64,000 nt of DNA from an uncultured Eubacteriales bacterium (GTDB lineage Bacteria > Bacillota > Clostridia > Oscillospirales > CAG-272), in assembly GCA_934467415.1 (NCBI GenBank), contig CAKSLQ010000005.1, forward strand, positions 124,001-188,000, read 5' to 3'. Position 1 is the stretch's first letter. Every line of letters starts with the position of its first letter. Of the stretch, positions 23,839-32,202 are shown piece by piece. The translations under genes and the position numbers were made by a program. Below the pieces are notes generated by a model that was not told the DNA's origin, ran no database searches, and saw nothing but the letters and a program-made list of their open reading frames with translations.

Positions 23839-24699
23839 ATGGCAAGAAACGTATTGGTCACCGGTTCGTCTACCGGTATCGGCGCTGCTACCGTTGTCGC
23901 CTTCGCAAAGCGCGGGGACAATGTGGGTATCACCTACAACAAGAACCCCGAGGCCGCACAGGCGATCGCGGAGAAGTGCCGCAAGTACGGTGTCCGCGCC
24001 GAGATTTTCGGCGGTGACATCTCGAAGCGCGAGGTCGTCGAGCAGATGATGCACGACTTCTTCGAGAAGTTCGGCACGATCGACGTCCTCGTCAACAACG
24101 CGGGCGGCGCGCTCAAGATGCCCGAGGGCGGCTTCGAGAAGATGCCCCTCGAGTACTGGGAGAGCCAGATCAACCTCAACCTCAATGCGCCGGCTTACTT
24201 CTCGCACTTCGCGATGAAGAACATGATCGAGCACGGCACGAAGGGTTCGATCGTCAACATCAGCTCGGTTCACTCGCAGGTCACCTGGGTCAGAAGAAAG
24301 ACCCTGCCGTACACCGCGTCGAAGGCCGGCCTCAACATGTTCACGAAGAACCTCGGTATCGAGGCGATCCACTACGGCATTCATGTCAACGGCATTGCCC
24401 CCGGCTTCATCGCCACCAAGGCGACCGACCGCTATGACCAGTCCGACCTGGAGAAGGGCTTCCTGCGCAAGATCCCCGCAGGCTTCCTCGGCTGTGTCGA
24501 TGACATCGTGCCGATGATCCTCTTCCTCTCGGACAACGAGACCAACCGCTTCATCGTCGGCGAGACCATCGTCATCGACGGCGGCCAGTCCGTGGACGGC
24601 GCCATCGACAAGATGCTCGACGACGGCAACCCCGTCAACCCGTTTGACATCAAGGTTGACATGGAGAACTACATCAAAGCGCCGAAGTCCGACGACTGA
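23839..24699 (+). CDS. SDR-family NAD(P)-dependent dehydrogenase
   Basis: 286 residues from the ATG at 23839, which has TTGGAGG 9 bases upstream. A Rossmann-fold TGSSTGIG motif is at residues 8-15, NNAGG near 88, and the catalytic Ser in NISSVHS and Tyr/Lys in YTASK near 157. It resembles glucose 1-dehydrogenase or gluconate 5-dehydrogenase-type SDRs, so oxidation of a free sugar or sugar acid is likely. There is a C-terminal extension of about 30 residues. It sits between the ROK regulator and the dehydratase. Confidence 0.87.
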   Translation: MARNVLVTGSSTGIGAATVVAFAKRGDNVGITYNKNPEAAQAIAEKCRKYGVRAEIFGGDISKREVVEQMMHDFFEKFGTIDVLVNNAGGALKMPEGGFEKMPLEYWESQINLNLNAPAYFSHFAMKNMIEHGTKGSIVNISSVHSQVTWVRRKTLPYTASKAGLNMFTKNLGIEAIHYGIHVNGIAPGFIATKATDRYDQSDLEKGFLRKIPAGFLGCVDDIVPMILFLSDNETNRFIVGETIVIDGGQSVDGAIDKMLDDGNPVNPFDIKVDMENYIKAPKSDD

Positions 24700-24780
24700 G
24701 ACGCGGAAATCGACCAAAACACACCCCCGATGATTTTGCATACCCGATTTTAATAATTGTTTTTGAAGGAGAACGAAACA

Positions 24781-26469
24781 ATGCTTAAAAAGAAAAAGTA
24801 TGAAGATATGCGCAGCTGCTGGGAATTCGGCGAAGCTGAAGAATGCCGCCGCGGCCTGATGTACGGCATGGGCTACTCCAAGGAAGAGATCGACCGTCCG
24901 CTGATCGGCGTCGTCAACTCCTGGAATGAGTACAACCCCGGCCATGTCCATCTCGACAAGCTGGCTGCAAGAGTCAAGCAGGGCGTTCGCGAGGCAGGCG
25001 GTCTGCCGCTCGAAGTGATGACCACCGGTATCTGCGACGGCATGGTGCTGAAGGACCCCAAGTACATCGAGGTTCCCTCGCGTAACTCCATTGCCGACCA
25101 GGTTGAAATGACCGTGGACGGCAACTTCTTCGACGGTATGGTTCTGCTCTGCACCTGCGACTCCATCGTTCCCGGCTATCTGATGGCATGTGCGCGTCTG
25201 GACATCCCCGCGATCATCGTCACCGGCGGTTACATGCCGCTCGGTATCCACAAGGGCAAGGAAGTTCTGCACATCCATGCACAGGACAAGGTCGGCACGG
25301 CCGCCAAGGGTCTGATGGACATGGACGAGTACAACGGCCTGATCGAGCACTCGTGGGGCATTTGCGGCGGCTGCACCTCGATGACCACCGCAAACAGCAT
25401 GTGCATGATGGCAGAGGCACTCGGCATGACCCTGCCGAACAACTCCTCCACCTGCGCCGTCAGCAGCCAGATCTACCTGATTGCATATCAGGCAGGTAAG
25501 CAGATCATGAACCTCGTTGACGAGGGCATCACCGCGCGTCAGATCATGACCGAGGCTGCCGTCAAGAACGCGATCAAGATCGACATGGCTGTTGCCGCAT
25601 CCTCCAACCTGATTCTGCATATGCCCGCAATCGCCAACGAGGCGGGCCTCGGCCACATCCAGTGGTGGAAGTATTTCGACCAGGCCTCCAACGAGATTCC
25701 GCTGCTGTCGCACCTCGCGCCCAGCGGTATCTACTCGGTCAAGGACTTCGACATGGCAGGCGGTATGACTGCCCTGATGAAGAACATGGAGACCGTCCTG
25801 GATATGGATGTCATGACCGTCACCGGCAAGACGCTGCGTGAGAACGTCAAGGACGCACAGGTTTACCTGCCCGATGTCATTCACACGCTCGACAACCCGG
25901 TTATGACCGAGCCCGGTATCGGCGTTCTGTACGGCAACCTTGCACCCGAGGGTGCGATCATCAAGATCGCGGCAGTTCCCGCAAACCTGATGACCGGCTA
26001 CCGCGGAAAGGCACGCGTTTTCGATACGCTTGATGCATCGCTGGAAGCGCTCCGCTCCGGCAAGATCAACCCCGGCGACGCCTGCGTCGTCCGCTTCCTC
26101 GGCATGAAGGCGCGCTTCGGCACCACCGCCTTCACCTTCCAGGAAGAGCTGAAGGGCCATCACGAGCTCTTCAATTCCTGCGCCGTTATCACCGACGGCC
26201 GCTTCTCCGGCGGTTCTTCGGGACTTTCCGTCGGCTATGTTTCGCCTGAAGCAGCGCTCGGCGGCCCGCTCGGCGTCGTCAAGGAGGGCGATGAGATCGA
26301 GATCGATGTCATCAACCGCCGCATCACCCTTTGCATCTCCGATGAGGAAATGGCAAAGAGAATCTCCGAGTTCCATTGGGAATTCCCCGCAAGCAACTAC
26401 CAGCGTTATCTCCGCCTCTTTGTCAAGAACGTCGGTTCGATGGCACAGGGCTGCGTCTGGGATTGCTAA
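24781..26469 (+). CDS. IlvD/Edd-family dehydratase, probable sugar-acid dehydratase
   Basis: 562 residues from the ATG at 24781, with AAGGAG upstream. Fe-S cysteines typical of the family appear in GICDGM, CTCDSIVPG and CGGCTSMTTANSM. The C-terminal active-site block DGRFSGGSSGLSVGYVSPEA is present, with Tyr where the family usually has His (GHVSPEA). IlvD/Edd enzymes dehydrate dihydroxy acids, including aldonates to 2-keto-3-deoxy acids. Next to kdgK, eda and an SDR, a sugar-acid substrate is more likely than the branched-chain pathway. Highly expressed codon style. Confidence 0.88.
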   Translation: MLKKKKYEDMRSCWEFGEAEECRRGLMYGMGYSKEEIDRPLIGVVNSWNEYNPGHVHLDKLAARVKQGVREAGGLPLEVMTTGICDGMVLKDPKYIEVPSRNSIADQVEMTVDGNFFDGMVLLCTCDSIVPGYLMACARLDIPAIIVTGGYMPLGIHKGKEVLHIHAQDKVGTAAKGLMDMDEYNGLIEHSWGICGGCTSMTTANSMCMMAEALGMTLPNNSSTCAVSSQIYLIAYQAGKQIMNLVDEGITARQIMTEAAVKNAIKIDMAVAASSNLILHMPAIANEAGLGHIQWWKYFDQASNEIPLLSHLAPSGIYSVKDFDMAGGMTALMKNMETVLDMDVMTVTGKTLRENVKDAQVYLPDVIHTLDNPVMTEPGIGVLYGNLAPEGAIIKIAAVPANLMTGYRGKARVFDTLDASLEALRSGKINPGDACVVRFLGMKARFGTTAFTFQEELKGHHELFNSCAVITDGRFSGGSSGLSVGYVSPEAALGGPLGVVKEGDEIEIDVINRRITLCISDEEMAKRISEFHWEFPASNYQRYLRLFVKNVGSMAQGCVWDC

Positions 26470-26477
26470 AAGATTTC

Positions 26478-26503
26478 GGGGCTGTAAAAAAAGCGCAGAC
26501 CGA
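26478..26503 (+). repeat. 26-base dispersed repeat, copy 1
   Basis: GGGGCTGTAAAAAAAGCGCAGACCGA in two parts (GGGGCTGTAAAAA + AAGCGCAGACCGA) matches 47288-47313 with one substitution. Both copies lie just after a stop codon. Confidence 0.6.
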
Positions 26504-26555
26504 AAAAGGAAAACCTGTCGGATTGCGTCTTTAAGCCTCGGTGAGCTGTTTGCAA

Positions 26556-26584
26556 ATGGCGCTGTCGGATTCCGGCAGCGCCAT
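26556..26584 (+). promoter_or_regulatory. Intercistronic hairpin before the FAD reductase gene
   Basis: ATGGCGCTG and CAGCGCCAT form a perfect 9-bp stem with an 11-base loop and no T run. It may stabilise or mark processing of the polycistronic mRNA. Confidence 0.5.
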
Positions 26585-26625
26585 GAACAGCCTCGACCCA
26601 TATTATCCGGAAAGGAAACAGAACA

Positions 26626-28266
26626 GTGGAGTATTCCGTAGTAAAAACCGACGCGCTGATCCTCGGCTGCGGGCTTTCGGGTCTGCTGGCGGCGCGCGGC
26701 ATCGCGAAACGCTGCCCGGACAAGAAAATCACGATCCTCGGCGACGGTCTCGGTGCATCGCCCTATGTACACGGCTTCAATGTGCCGCTCCATCCCGACG
26801 ACAGCGTCGCCTGCTTTGAGGCGGACACGCTGAAAAGCGGCAGGGAGCAGAGCGGCCCCGCGCTGGTCGACGCACTCTGCCGGGGTTCGCTCGCCGTGGT
26901 TCCGCCGCTGATGAAGGAGCTCGGCATCGAGTTCAATCGTCAGAAGGACGGCTCCTACTCGCTCCTGCGTCCGCTCGGCGCAAGCCGGCCGCGCGTCGCC
27001 AGCGTCGGCAACCATGCCGGCGTCGCGATCATGAATGCGATCCGTGCCGAGTTCGCGGCGAATGCGAACATCACCGAGATCGGCAGCACCCGTGCGCTCC
27101 GCCTGCTCAAAGCGGACGGCCGCGTCTCGGGCGCGCTCTGCTACAGCGAGAAGGACGACGGCTTCGTCTGCTATACGGCGGACGTTGTCGTGCTGGCCTC
27201 GGGCGGGTTCTGCAATATCTATCCGTTCTCGACCAACATGTCGGACATCGGCGGCGACGGCATTGCCATGGCGTTCGGCGCGGGTGCGTCGCTCTGCGAC
27301 ATGGAGTTTGTGCAGTTTGAACCCTCCGCGGCGGTTGCGCCTGCGACGCTCCGCGGCAAGAGCGTCATCACCACGATGTTCTTCGAGGGGGCGGTGCTGC
27401 GCAACGCGCGCGGCGAGCGCTTCATGCTGAACTACAGCGACAAGGGTGAGTGCGTCGATAAGGACGTGCAGGCCAAGTGCATCTTCAAGGAGATCAAGGA
27501 GGGGCGCGGCACCGAACACGGCGGCGTGTTCTTCGACGCGACCGGCGTGGGCAGGGAAAAGCTCGGTGAGCTGTACGCTTCCTACGTCAAGCGCTATGCC
27601 GATGTCGGCATCGACATCGCGACCACCCCGTTTGAGATCGCACCCGCACCGCACACGTCGCTCGGCGGCGTGGTGATCGACGCGCACTGCGACACCGGCG
27701 TTCCGGGGCTTTACGCCTGCGGCGAGGTCACGGGCGGCCTGCACGGCGCGAACCGCATCGGCGGCAACGCGGGGCTGGAGACGCTGGTCTTCGGTTCGAT
27801 CGCGGGGGAGAGCGCGGCAGCGTTCCTGCATCGTGCGGCGCCCGCCGATCTCGACGACGAGACGATCGAGGACTTCGTCTGCGACACGCTCTCGCTGTGC
27901 GGCAAGAAGCCGGTGGAGGAAGAACTCCTCACCAAGCTCCGCGCGCAGATGGGCGCGATCCTGTCCGACAAGCTGAACGTGCTGCGCTGCGGCACGGAGC
28001 TGGCAGCGGCGGTGGACGAATTCGGCGCGATGCTCGAAACCCTGGAGGAGACCTCGCTTGCGGGCGTCTCCGCAAAACTCAAATTTGATACCATTCGCCT
28101 CGTGAACGATTTGCAGACGGCATATCTGCTTGCCGTCAGCGCATATACGCGCGCAGGCTCGATGGGCTGTCATGTCCGTACCGACTCCGTGGACGAGAAG
28201 GAGAAATACCGGATCGTCATCCGCAACACGCCGGACGGCGCGGCCGTGACAAAAATGCAGCTTTAA
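26626..28266 (+). CDS. FAD-binding fumarate reductase/L-aspartate oxidase-type flavoprotein
   Basis: 546 residues, GTG start with GGAAAGGAAAC upstream. The dinucleotide motif ALILGCGLSGLLAARG is at residues 10-25, and the flavin-site C-terminal signature GEVTGGLHGANRIGGNAGLE is near residue 370. A C-terminal helical domain follows. There is no signal peptide and no partner iron-sulfur or cytochrome gene, so it is a soluble oxidase or reductase rather than a respiratory complex. Its substrate is unknown. It lies between the sugar-acid dehydratase and fdrA, in a 156-base gap-separated but same-strand block. Confidence 0.85.
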   Translation: MEYSVVKTDALILGCGLSGLLAARGIAKRCPDKKITILGDGLGASPYVHGFNVPLHPDDSVACFEADTLKSGREQSGPALVDALCRGSLAVVPPLMKELGIEFNRQKDGSYSLLRPLGASRPRVASVGNHAGVAIMNAIRAEFAANANITEIGSTRALRLLKADGRVSGALCYSEKDDGFVCYTADVVVLASGGFCNIYPFSTNMSDIGGDGIAMAFGAGASLCDMEFVQFEPSAAVAPATLRGKSVITTMFFEGAVLRNARGERFMLNYSDKGECVDKDVQAKCIFKEIKEGRGTEHGGVFFDATGVGREKLGELYASYVKRYADVGIDIATTPFEIAPAPHTSLGGVVIDAHCDTGVPGLYACGEVTGGLHGANRIGGNAGLETLVFGSIAGESAAAFLHRAAPADLDDETIEDFVCDTLSLCGKKPVEEELLTKLRAQMGAILSDKLNVLRCGTELAAAVDEFGAMLETLEETSLAGVSAKLKFDTIRLVNDLQTAYLLAVSAYTRAGSMGCHVRTDSVDEKEKYRIVIRNTPDGAAVTKMQL

Positions 28267-28312
28267 TCCAATCACAAGTCCGTTATACGAACAGTTAGAA
28301 GGGAAAAAGACA

Positions 28313-29845
28313 ATGAAAAAGGTTATTCTGAAAAAGAACCGCTATGTTGACTCGGTTTCTCTTATGGCAGTCGGTGACAAGGTGACCAAGCTCGAGGGCG
28401 TTTCCAATGCAGAGGCACAGATGTGTACCCCCGCAAACCTCGAGGTGCTGGACGATCTCGGCTATACCATGCCCGAGGGCGTCACGGCCAACGACCTTGC
28501 ACTCGCCGTTACCGCAGAGACCGAGGAACAGGTCGAGGCGGCCATGCAGATGATCATGGACATCATCGACCATAAGGCCAACGACGGCGGCGTCAGCTAC
28601 AAGTCTCTGTCCGAGATTGACCTCCGTGAGGACGGCTATGACCTCGTGCAGATTTCTCTGCCCGGCGAATATGCAGCCGCAGAGGCCAAGAAGGCGCTGT
28701 CCATGGGTCTCGATGTCTTCATCTTCAGCGACAACGTGACGCTGGAAGAGGAAGCCGACATCAAGAAGTACGGCAATGAGCGCGGCAGACTCGTCATGGG
28801 TCCTGACTGCGGCGTCGGCCTGATCGAGGGCGTTGCTCTCGGCGCAGGCTCGATCGTCCGTCCCGGCCCGGTCGGCATCGTCGGTGCATCCGGCTCGGGC
28901 GCGCAGGAGGTCTCCTGCATCGTCGAGCGTCAGGGTCTCGGCGTCACCTCGATCATCGGCACGGGCGGCCATGACCTGCTCCCCGAGATCGGCGGTATCA
29001 CGATGCACGCTGGTATGCGCCGCCTGGACGACGACCCGGACACCAAGGTGATCGTCCTCGTCTCCAAGCTGGCAAACCTCGACGTTATGGCCAAGATCCT
29101 CAGCGCGGCGGACAGACTGTCCAAGCCCGTTGTCGCGATCTTCCTCGGCGCCGATGCATCCCTCTTTGAGGGGCACAGCGTTTACCCGGCCTACAGCCTT
29201 GAAGAGGCTGCGCTCAAGGCGGTTGAGCTCTGCACCGGCAAGAAGCCGGATGCCGGCTACACCGACGCGCAGATCGCAAAGCTCGTCTCCGAGCGCGTTT
29301 CCGCGCTGAAGCCCGAGCAGAAGTATGTGCGCGGTCTGTTCAGCGGCGGTACGTTTACCGAAGAGGGCATGATCTACTACACCAAGCACAACAAGGGCGC
29401 AAAGCTCTATTCCAACCTGAAGACCAAGTACGCAGAGCAGATCCCGGATCACAACACGAGCGTCGGCCACTGCATCCTCGACCTCGGTGCCGAGGACTTC
29501 ACCGCAGAAGCGCCGCACCCCGTCTTTGACCCGATGCTCAAGCTGAAGCGCTTCAAGAAGGAAGTTGCCGACCCGACCGTTGCCGTCATCACGATGGACT
29601 TCATCATGGGTCCCGGCGTCGCGGCCGATCCGGTCACGCCTTTTGCCAAGGAATGCAAGGCGCTGAAGGATGCAGGCAGCAACCTGATCTTCATTTCCAA
29701 CGTCTGCGGCTCGCTTGAAGACCCGCAGGATACGCTCGCGGCAGAGCAGATGCTCCGCGACGCCGGCGTTATCGTCACCAAGAGCAACTATGAAAGCACT
29801 AAGATTGCAAGCGCGTTCCTTGCAGCGCTTGAGGAAAGGGGTTGA
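28313..29845 (+). CDS. fdrA: FdrA family protein (AllF-like, acyl-CoA synthetase fold)
   Basis: 510 residues. The C-terminal half resembles succinyl-CoA synthetase alpha chains, with a CoA-binding-like GPDCGVGLIEGVALG and GIVGASGSGAQEV near residues 163-205 and a flavodoxin-like ligase part. I see no GHAGA phosphohistidine motif, so nucleotide-driven ligation is doubtful. In E. coli, FdrA (AllF) works with YlbE (AllG) and YlbF (AllH) as oxamate transcarbamylase in allantoin breakdown. Here the DUF1116 partner follows at 5 bases, but no DUF2877 or carbamate kinase is present. Start has AGAAGGG upstream. Confidence 0.87.
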   Translation: MKKVILKKNRYVDSVSLMAVGDKVTKLEGVSNAEAQMCTPANLEVLDDLGYTMPEGVTANDLALAVTAETEEQVEAAMQMIMDIIDHKANDGGVSYKSLSEIDLREDGYDLVQISLPGEYAAAEAKKALSMGLDVFIFSDNVTLEEEADIKKYGNERGRLVMGPDCGVGLIEGVALGAGSIVRPGPVGIVGASGSGAQEVSCIVERQGLGVTSIIGTGGHDLLPEIGGITMHAGMRRLDDDPDTKVIVLVSKLANLDVMAKILSAADRLSKPVVAIFLGADASLFEGHSVYPAYSLEEAALKAVELCTGKKPDAGYTDAQIAKLVSERVSALKPEQKYVRGLFSGGTFTEEGMIYYTKHNKGAKLYSNLKTKYAEQIPDHNTSVGHCILDLGAEDFTAEAPHPVFDPMLKLKRFKKEVADPTVAVITMDFIMGPGVAADPVTPFAKECKALKDAGSNLIFISNVCGSLEDPQDTLAAEQMLRDAGVIVTKSNYESTKIASAFLAALEERG

Positions 29846-29850
29846 GTCGT

Positions 29851-31278
29851 ATGGCAGAAAAGGAATACAAGAGCGATCTTCGCGTCATCAACATCGGTAC
29901 GACGCTCTTTTACGATGCCCTCGTTGCACAGGGTGTCAAGGCGACCCAGATCGACTGGAAGCCGCCGGTCAAGCAGAGCGCCGAGGTTCTGGATGCGCTG
30001 AATGCCATCTCTTCGCCCGAGCTCAAGGCAAAGATCGACGAGGCCAACGACAAGGCCGTTCACAGAATCATTGATTCGCAGCCGTACCTTGTGGACATTC
30101 TGCCCGCAGGCGACGTCATCGAAGGCCTCGACGACTACACGATCATTCACTCCGGTCCTCCGATCGCTTACGAAGACATGGTCATGCTGCACCAGCGCGG
30201 TCTGGTCAGCGCCTGCCGCTTCGAGCACTGGGCAGAGACCGATGAAGATGCCGTCAAGCTGATCAAGTCCGGCAAGGTCAAGATCATGTCCGCGCTCGAC
30301 ACCAACACGGTCGGCGCAGGTACCGGTATCATCACCAAGAGCGTCGCGATGTTCATCATCGAGGACAGAGCAACCGGCAAGATTTCCGCAAACTTCCCGG
30401 CAGAAGGCCCGAACCAGGGCGGTTTCTGCGGCTGGGGTCTGTATTCCGAGGAGATCGCAAACTATCTGCGCCGTATGCGCGATGAGTTCTTCCCGGTGAT
30501 GCGCGCCGTCCTCAAGAAGATGGGCGGCCTCGCCGTCAAGCCGATCCTCGCCGAGAGCTTCCAGATGGGCGATGAAAACCACACCCGTCAGACGGCTTCC
30601 GACCTGCTCTTCGACAAGAAGATTCTGCCCGAGCTGTTCAAGCTCGAGGGCTTTGACCGTCAGCAGCTCCTGGACACGCTCGACTACATCGTCGAGACGC
30701 CCCGCTTCTTCCACTGCATCGGCCAGGGCGCAAGCCGCAGTGCAATGCTGTCGGCCGTCGGCACCGAGTACTCCACGATGGTCACCGCAATCTGCGGCAA
30801 CGGCGTCGAGTTCGGCATCAAGGTTGCAGGTCTCGGTGACAACGAGTGGTTCACCGCGCCCGCGCCGATGATGAAGGGCCGTTACACCTCCTCGAAGTTC
30901 ACCGAGAAGGACCAGCTGCCCTGGATCGGTGACAGCTGCGTCGTTGAGTGTGCCGGCATGGGCGGTCTTGCCGCTGCTGCCAGCCCGATCGTTTGCAGCC
31001 TGCGCGGTCTGAAGCTGAAGGACGCCATCCACATCACCCGTGAGATGGAGGAGATCTGCATCACCCACAACCCGGCGTTCCCGGTTCCGAACCTCGACTT
31101 CGACTTCCTGCCTGTTGGTATCGACATCCGCAAGGTTCTCGAGACGGGCATTGCCCCCGAGATCCACGGCGGTATGTTCAACTACCAGGGCGGTCTGATC
31201 GGTGCAGGCTCGGCAAGAGTGCCGATGCTCTGCTTCGAGAAGGCCATCAAGGCGTTTGAAAAGAAGTACGCAAAGTAA
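29851..31278 (+). CDS. DUF1116 family protein (YlbE/AllG-like)
   Basis: 475 residues from the ATG at 29851, preceded by GGAAAGGGG. DUF1116 proteins pair with FdrA; the E. coli homologue YlbE is part of oxamate transcarbamylase. Conserved-looking blocks are GPPIAYEDM, DTNTVGAGTG and FHCIGQGASRSAM. The last is a Gly-rich stretch near residue 290. It ends the nine-gene cluster and is followed by a strong terminator. Codon choice matches that of kdgK and ilvD-like neighbours, pointing to high expression. Confidence 0.85.
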   Translation: MAEKEYKSDLRVINIGTTLFYDALVAQGVKATQIDWKPPVKQSAEVLDALNAISSPELKAKIDEANDKAVHRIIDSQPYLVDILPAGDVIEGLDDYTIIHSGPPIAYEDMVMLHQRGLVSACRFEHWAETDEDAVKLIKSGKVKIMSALDTNTVGAGTGIITKSVAMFIIEDRATGKISANFPAEGPNQGGFCGWGLYSEEIANYLRRMRDEFFPVMRAVLKKMGGLAVKPILAESFQMGDENHTRQTASDLLFDKKILPELFKLEGFDRQQLLDTLDYIVETPRFFHCIGQGASRSAMLSAVGTEYSTMVTAICGNGVEFGIKVAGLGDNEWFTAPAPMMKGRYTSSKFTEKDQLPWIGDSCVVECAGMGGLAAAASPIVCSLRGLKLKDAIHITREMEEICITHNPAFPVPNLDFDFLPVGIDIRKVLETGIAPEIHGGMFNYQGGLIGAGSARVPMLCFEKAIKAFEKKYAK

Positions 31279-31300
31279 GATCTGCAATAAGCACAAAACA

Positions 31301-31342
31301 AAAGAGGCTGATTCCGCATTGGCGCGGAATCAGCCTCTTTTT
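31301..31342 (+). terminator. Terminator of the nine-gene cluster
   Basis: AAAGAGGCTGATTCCGC pairs with GCGGAATCAGCCTCTTT across a 6-base loop, a 17-bp perfect stem ending in T. Confidence 0.95.
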
Positions 31343-31349
31343 GCAGTCA

Positions 31350-32128
31350 AAATAAACCCCCGGTTCTACCGGGGGAGCGGGAAGACGCTTCAGTAAAAAC
31401 AAAAGGGGCGAGCTAAAAGCAAGCCCGAAAGCTATTGAAAACAATTAAACCTCCCAATATAATGGTAGTGGTTTGGCGACCGCATTACCAAAAGAAAGGG
31501 AGGAGTAATTGATGAAGAATAAGAATGAAATCAAAAGCACGGCACACTCGAAATACCGGTGTCAGTATCACATAGTGTTTGCACCGAAATACCGGCGCAA
31601 AGAGATATATGGGACGCTGCGGAAAGATATCGGAGAAATACTGCGGAAACTATGTGAGCAGAAAGGAGCAGAGATTATAGAAGCAGAAGCATGTCCCGAC
31701 CATATACATATGTTGGTGAGTATACCGCCGTATATCAGTATAGCACAGTTTAGGGGATATCTCAAGGGAAAAAGCAGTTTGATGATATTCGATAGACATG
31801 CGAACTTGAAATACAAGTATGGAAGCCGAAATTTTTGGTGTAGAGGATATTATGTGGATACAGTCGGACAGAATCGCAAAATGATTGCAGAATATATCCG
31901 AAACCAATTGGAAGAGGACTATGCCGGTGATCAAGCGAGCATAAAAGAGTATACTGACCCGTTTACGGGTAGCAAGAGACAATAGGCAAAAAAAGACAGC
32001 CGCACGTGAGCGGCTGCCTGTGATGGTAATGCGGTGCCAAACTTTCCGTGCCCCTTTCAGGGGCTTCGCCTGTATTAGCCCCTTTTAGGGGCTTGCAAGC
32101 CACCAGTTTACTGGTGGTCTTGACTTGC
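31350..32128 (+). mobile_element. IS200/IS605-group insertion sequence (tnpA only)
   Basis: The element is bounded by subterminal hairpins: left, CCCCCGGT/ACCGGGGG at 31357-31375; right, CCACCAG/CTGGTGG at 32100-32117. Further stem-loops lie at 32049-32066 and 32078-32092. It has only the Y1 transposase, no tnpB. Ends are approximate because this group makes no target duplication. It sits immediately after the DUF1116 terminator, so no gene is interrupted. An inverted repeat (31472-31489 with 32025-32041) encloses the transposase. Confidence 0.85.
31512..31985 (+). CDS. tnpA: IS200/IS605 family Y1 transposase TnpA
   Basis: 157 residues, start at the ATG preceded by GGGAGGAG. The HUH motif is seen in DHIHML (near residue 68) and the catalytic Tyr in the GYYVDTVG segment near residue 114. 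KYRCQYHIVFAPKYRR at the N-terminus is typical. The enzyme cuts and rejoins single-stranded DNA at the subterminal hairpins. The gene is AT-richer than its neighbours and uses AGA, ATA and GGG codons that they avoid, consistent with transfer. Full length and apparently intact. Confidence 0.95.
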   Translation: MKNKNEIKSTAHSKYRCQYHIVFAPKYRRKEIYGTLRKDIGEILRKLCEQKGAEIIEAEACPDHIHMLVSIPPYISIAQFRGYLKGKSSLMIFDRHANLKYKYGSRNFWCRGYYVDTVGQNRKMIAEYIRNQLEEDYAGDQASIKEYTDPFTGSKRQ

Positions 32129-32137
32129 GTTTTTTTG

Positions 32138-32180
32138 AAAAACCGCTTCAGAAGTCCGTTTTATGGGACAACTAAAGCGG
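32138..32180 (-). terminator. Terminator of the panK-HAD operon
   Basis: On the minus strand CCGCTTTAG pairs with CTGAAGCGG (one mismatch) and runs into five T. It lies just after the HAD gene. Confidence 0.7.
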
Positions 32181-32202
32181 TATACTGAAGATGTGGAGGG
32201 GT

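Noticed and set aside
23728..28275. 1515-codon open frame on the minus strand
   Set aside because: It runs antisense through the SDR, dehydratase and flavoprotein genes, all of which have clear family motifs. Its peptide is Asp/His/Arg/Val rich with no domain, a shadow of GC-rich codons.
28313..29845. Succinyl-CoA synthetase alpha subunit
   Set aside because: The fold is related, but the phosphohistidine motif is not visible and the partner gene is DUF1116, not a beta subunit.
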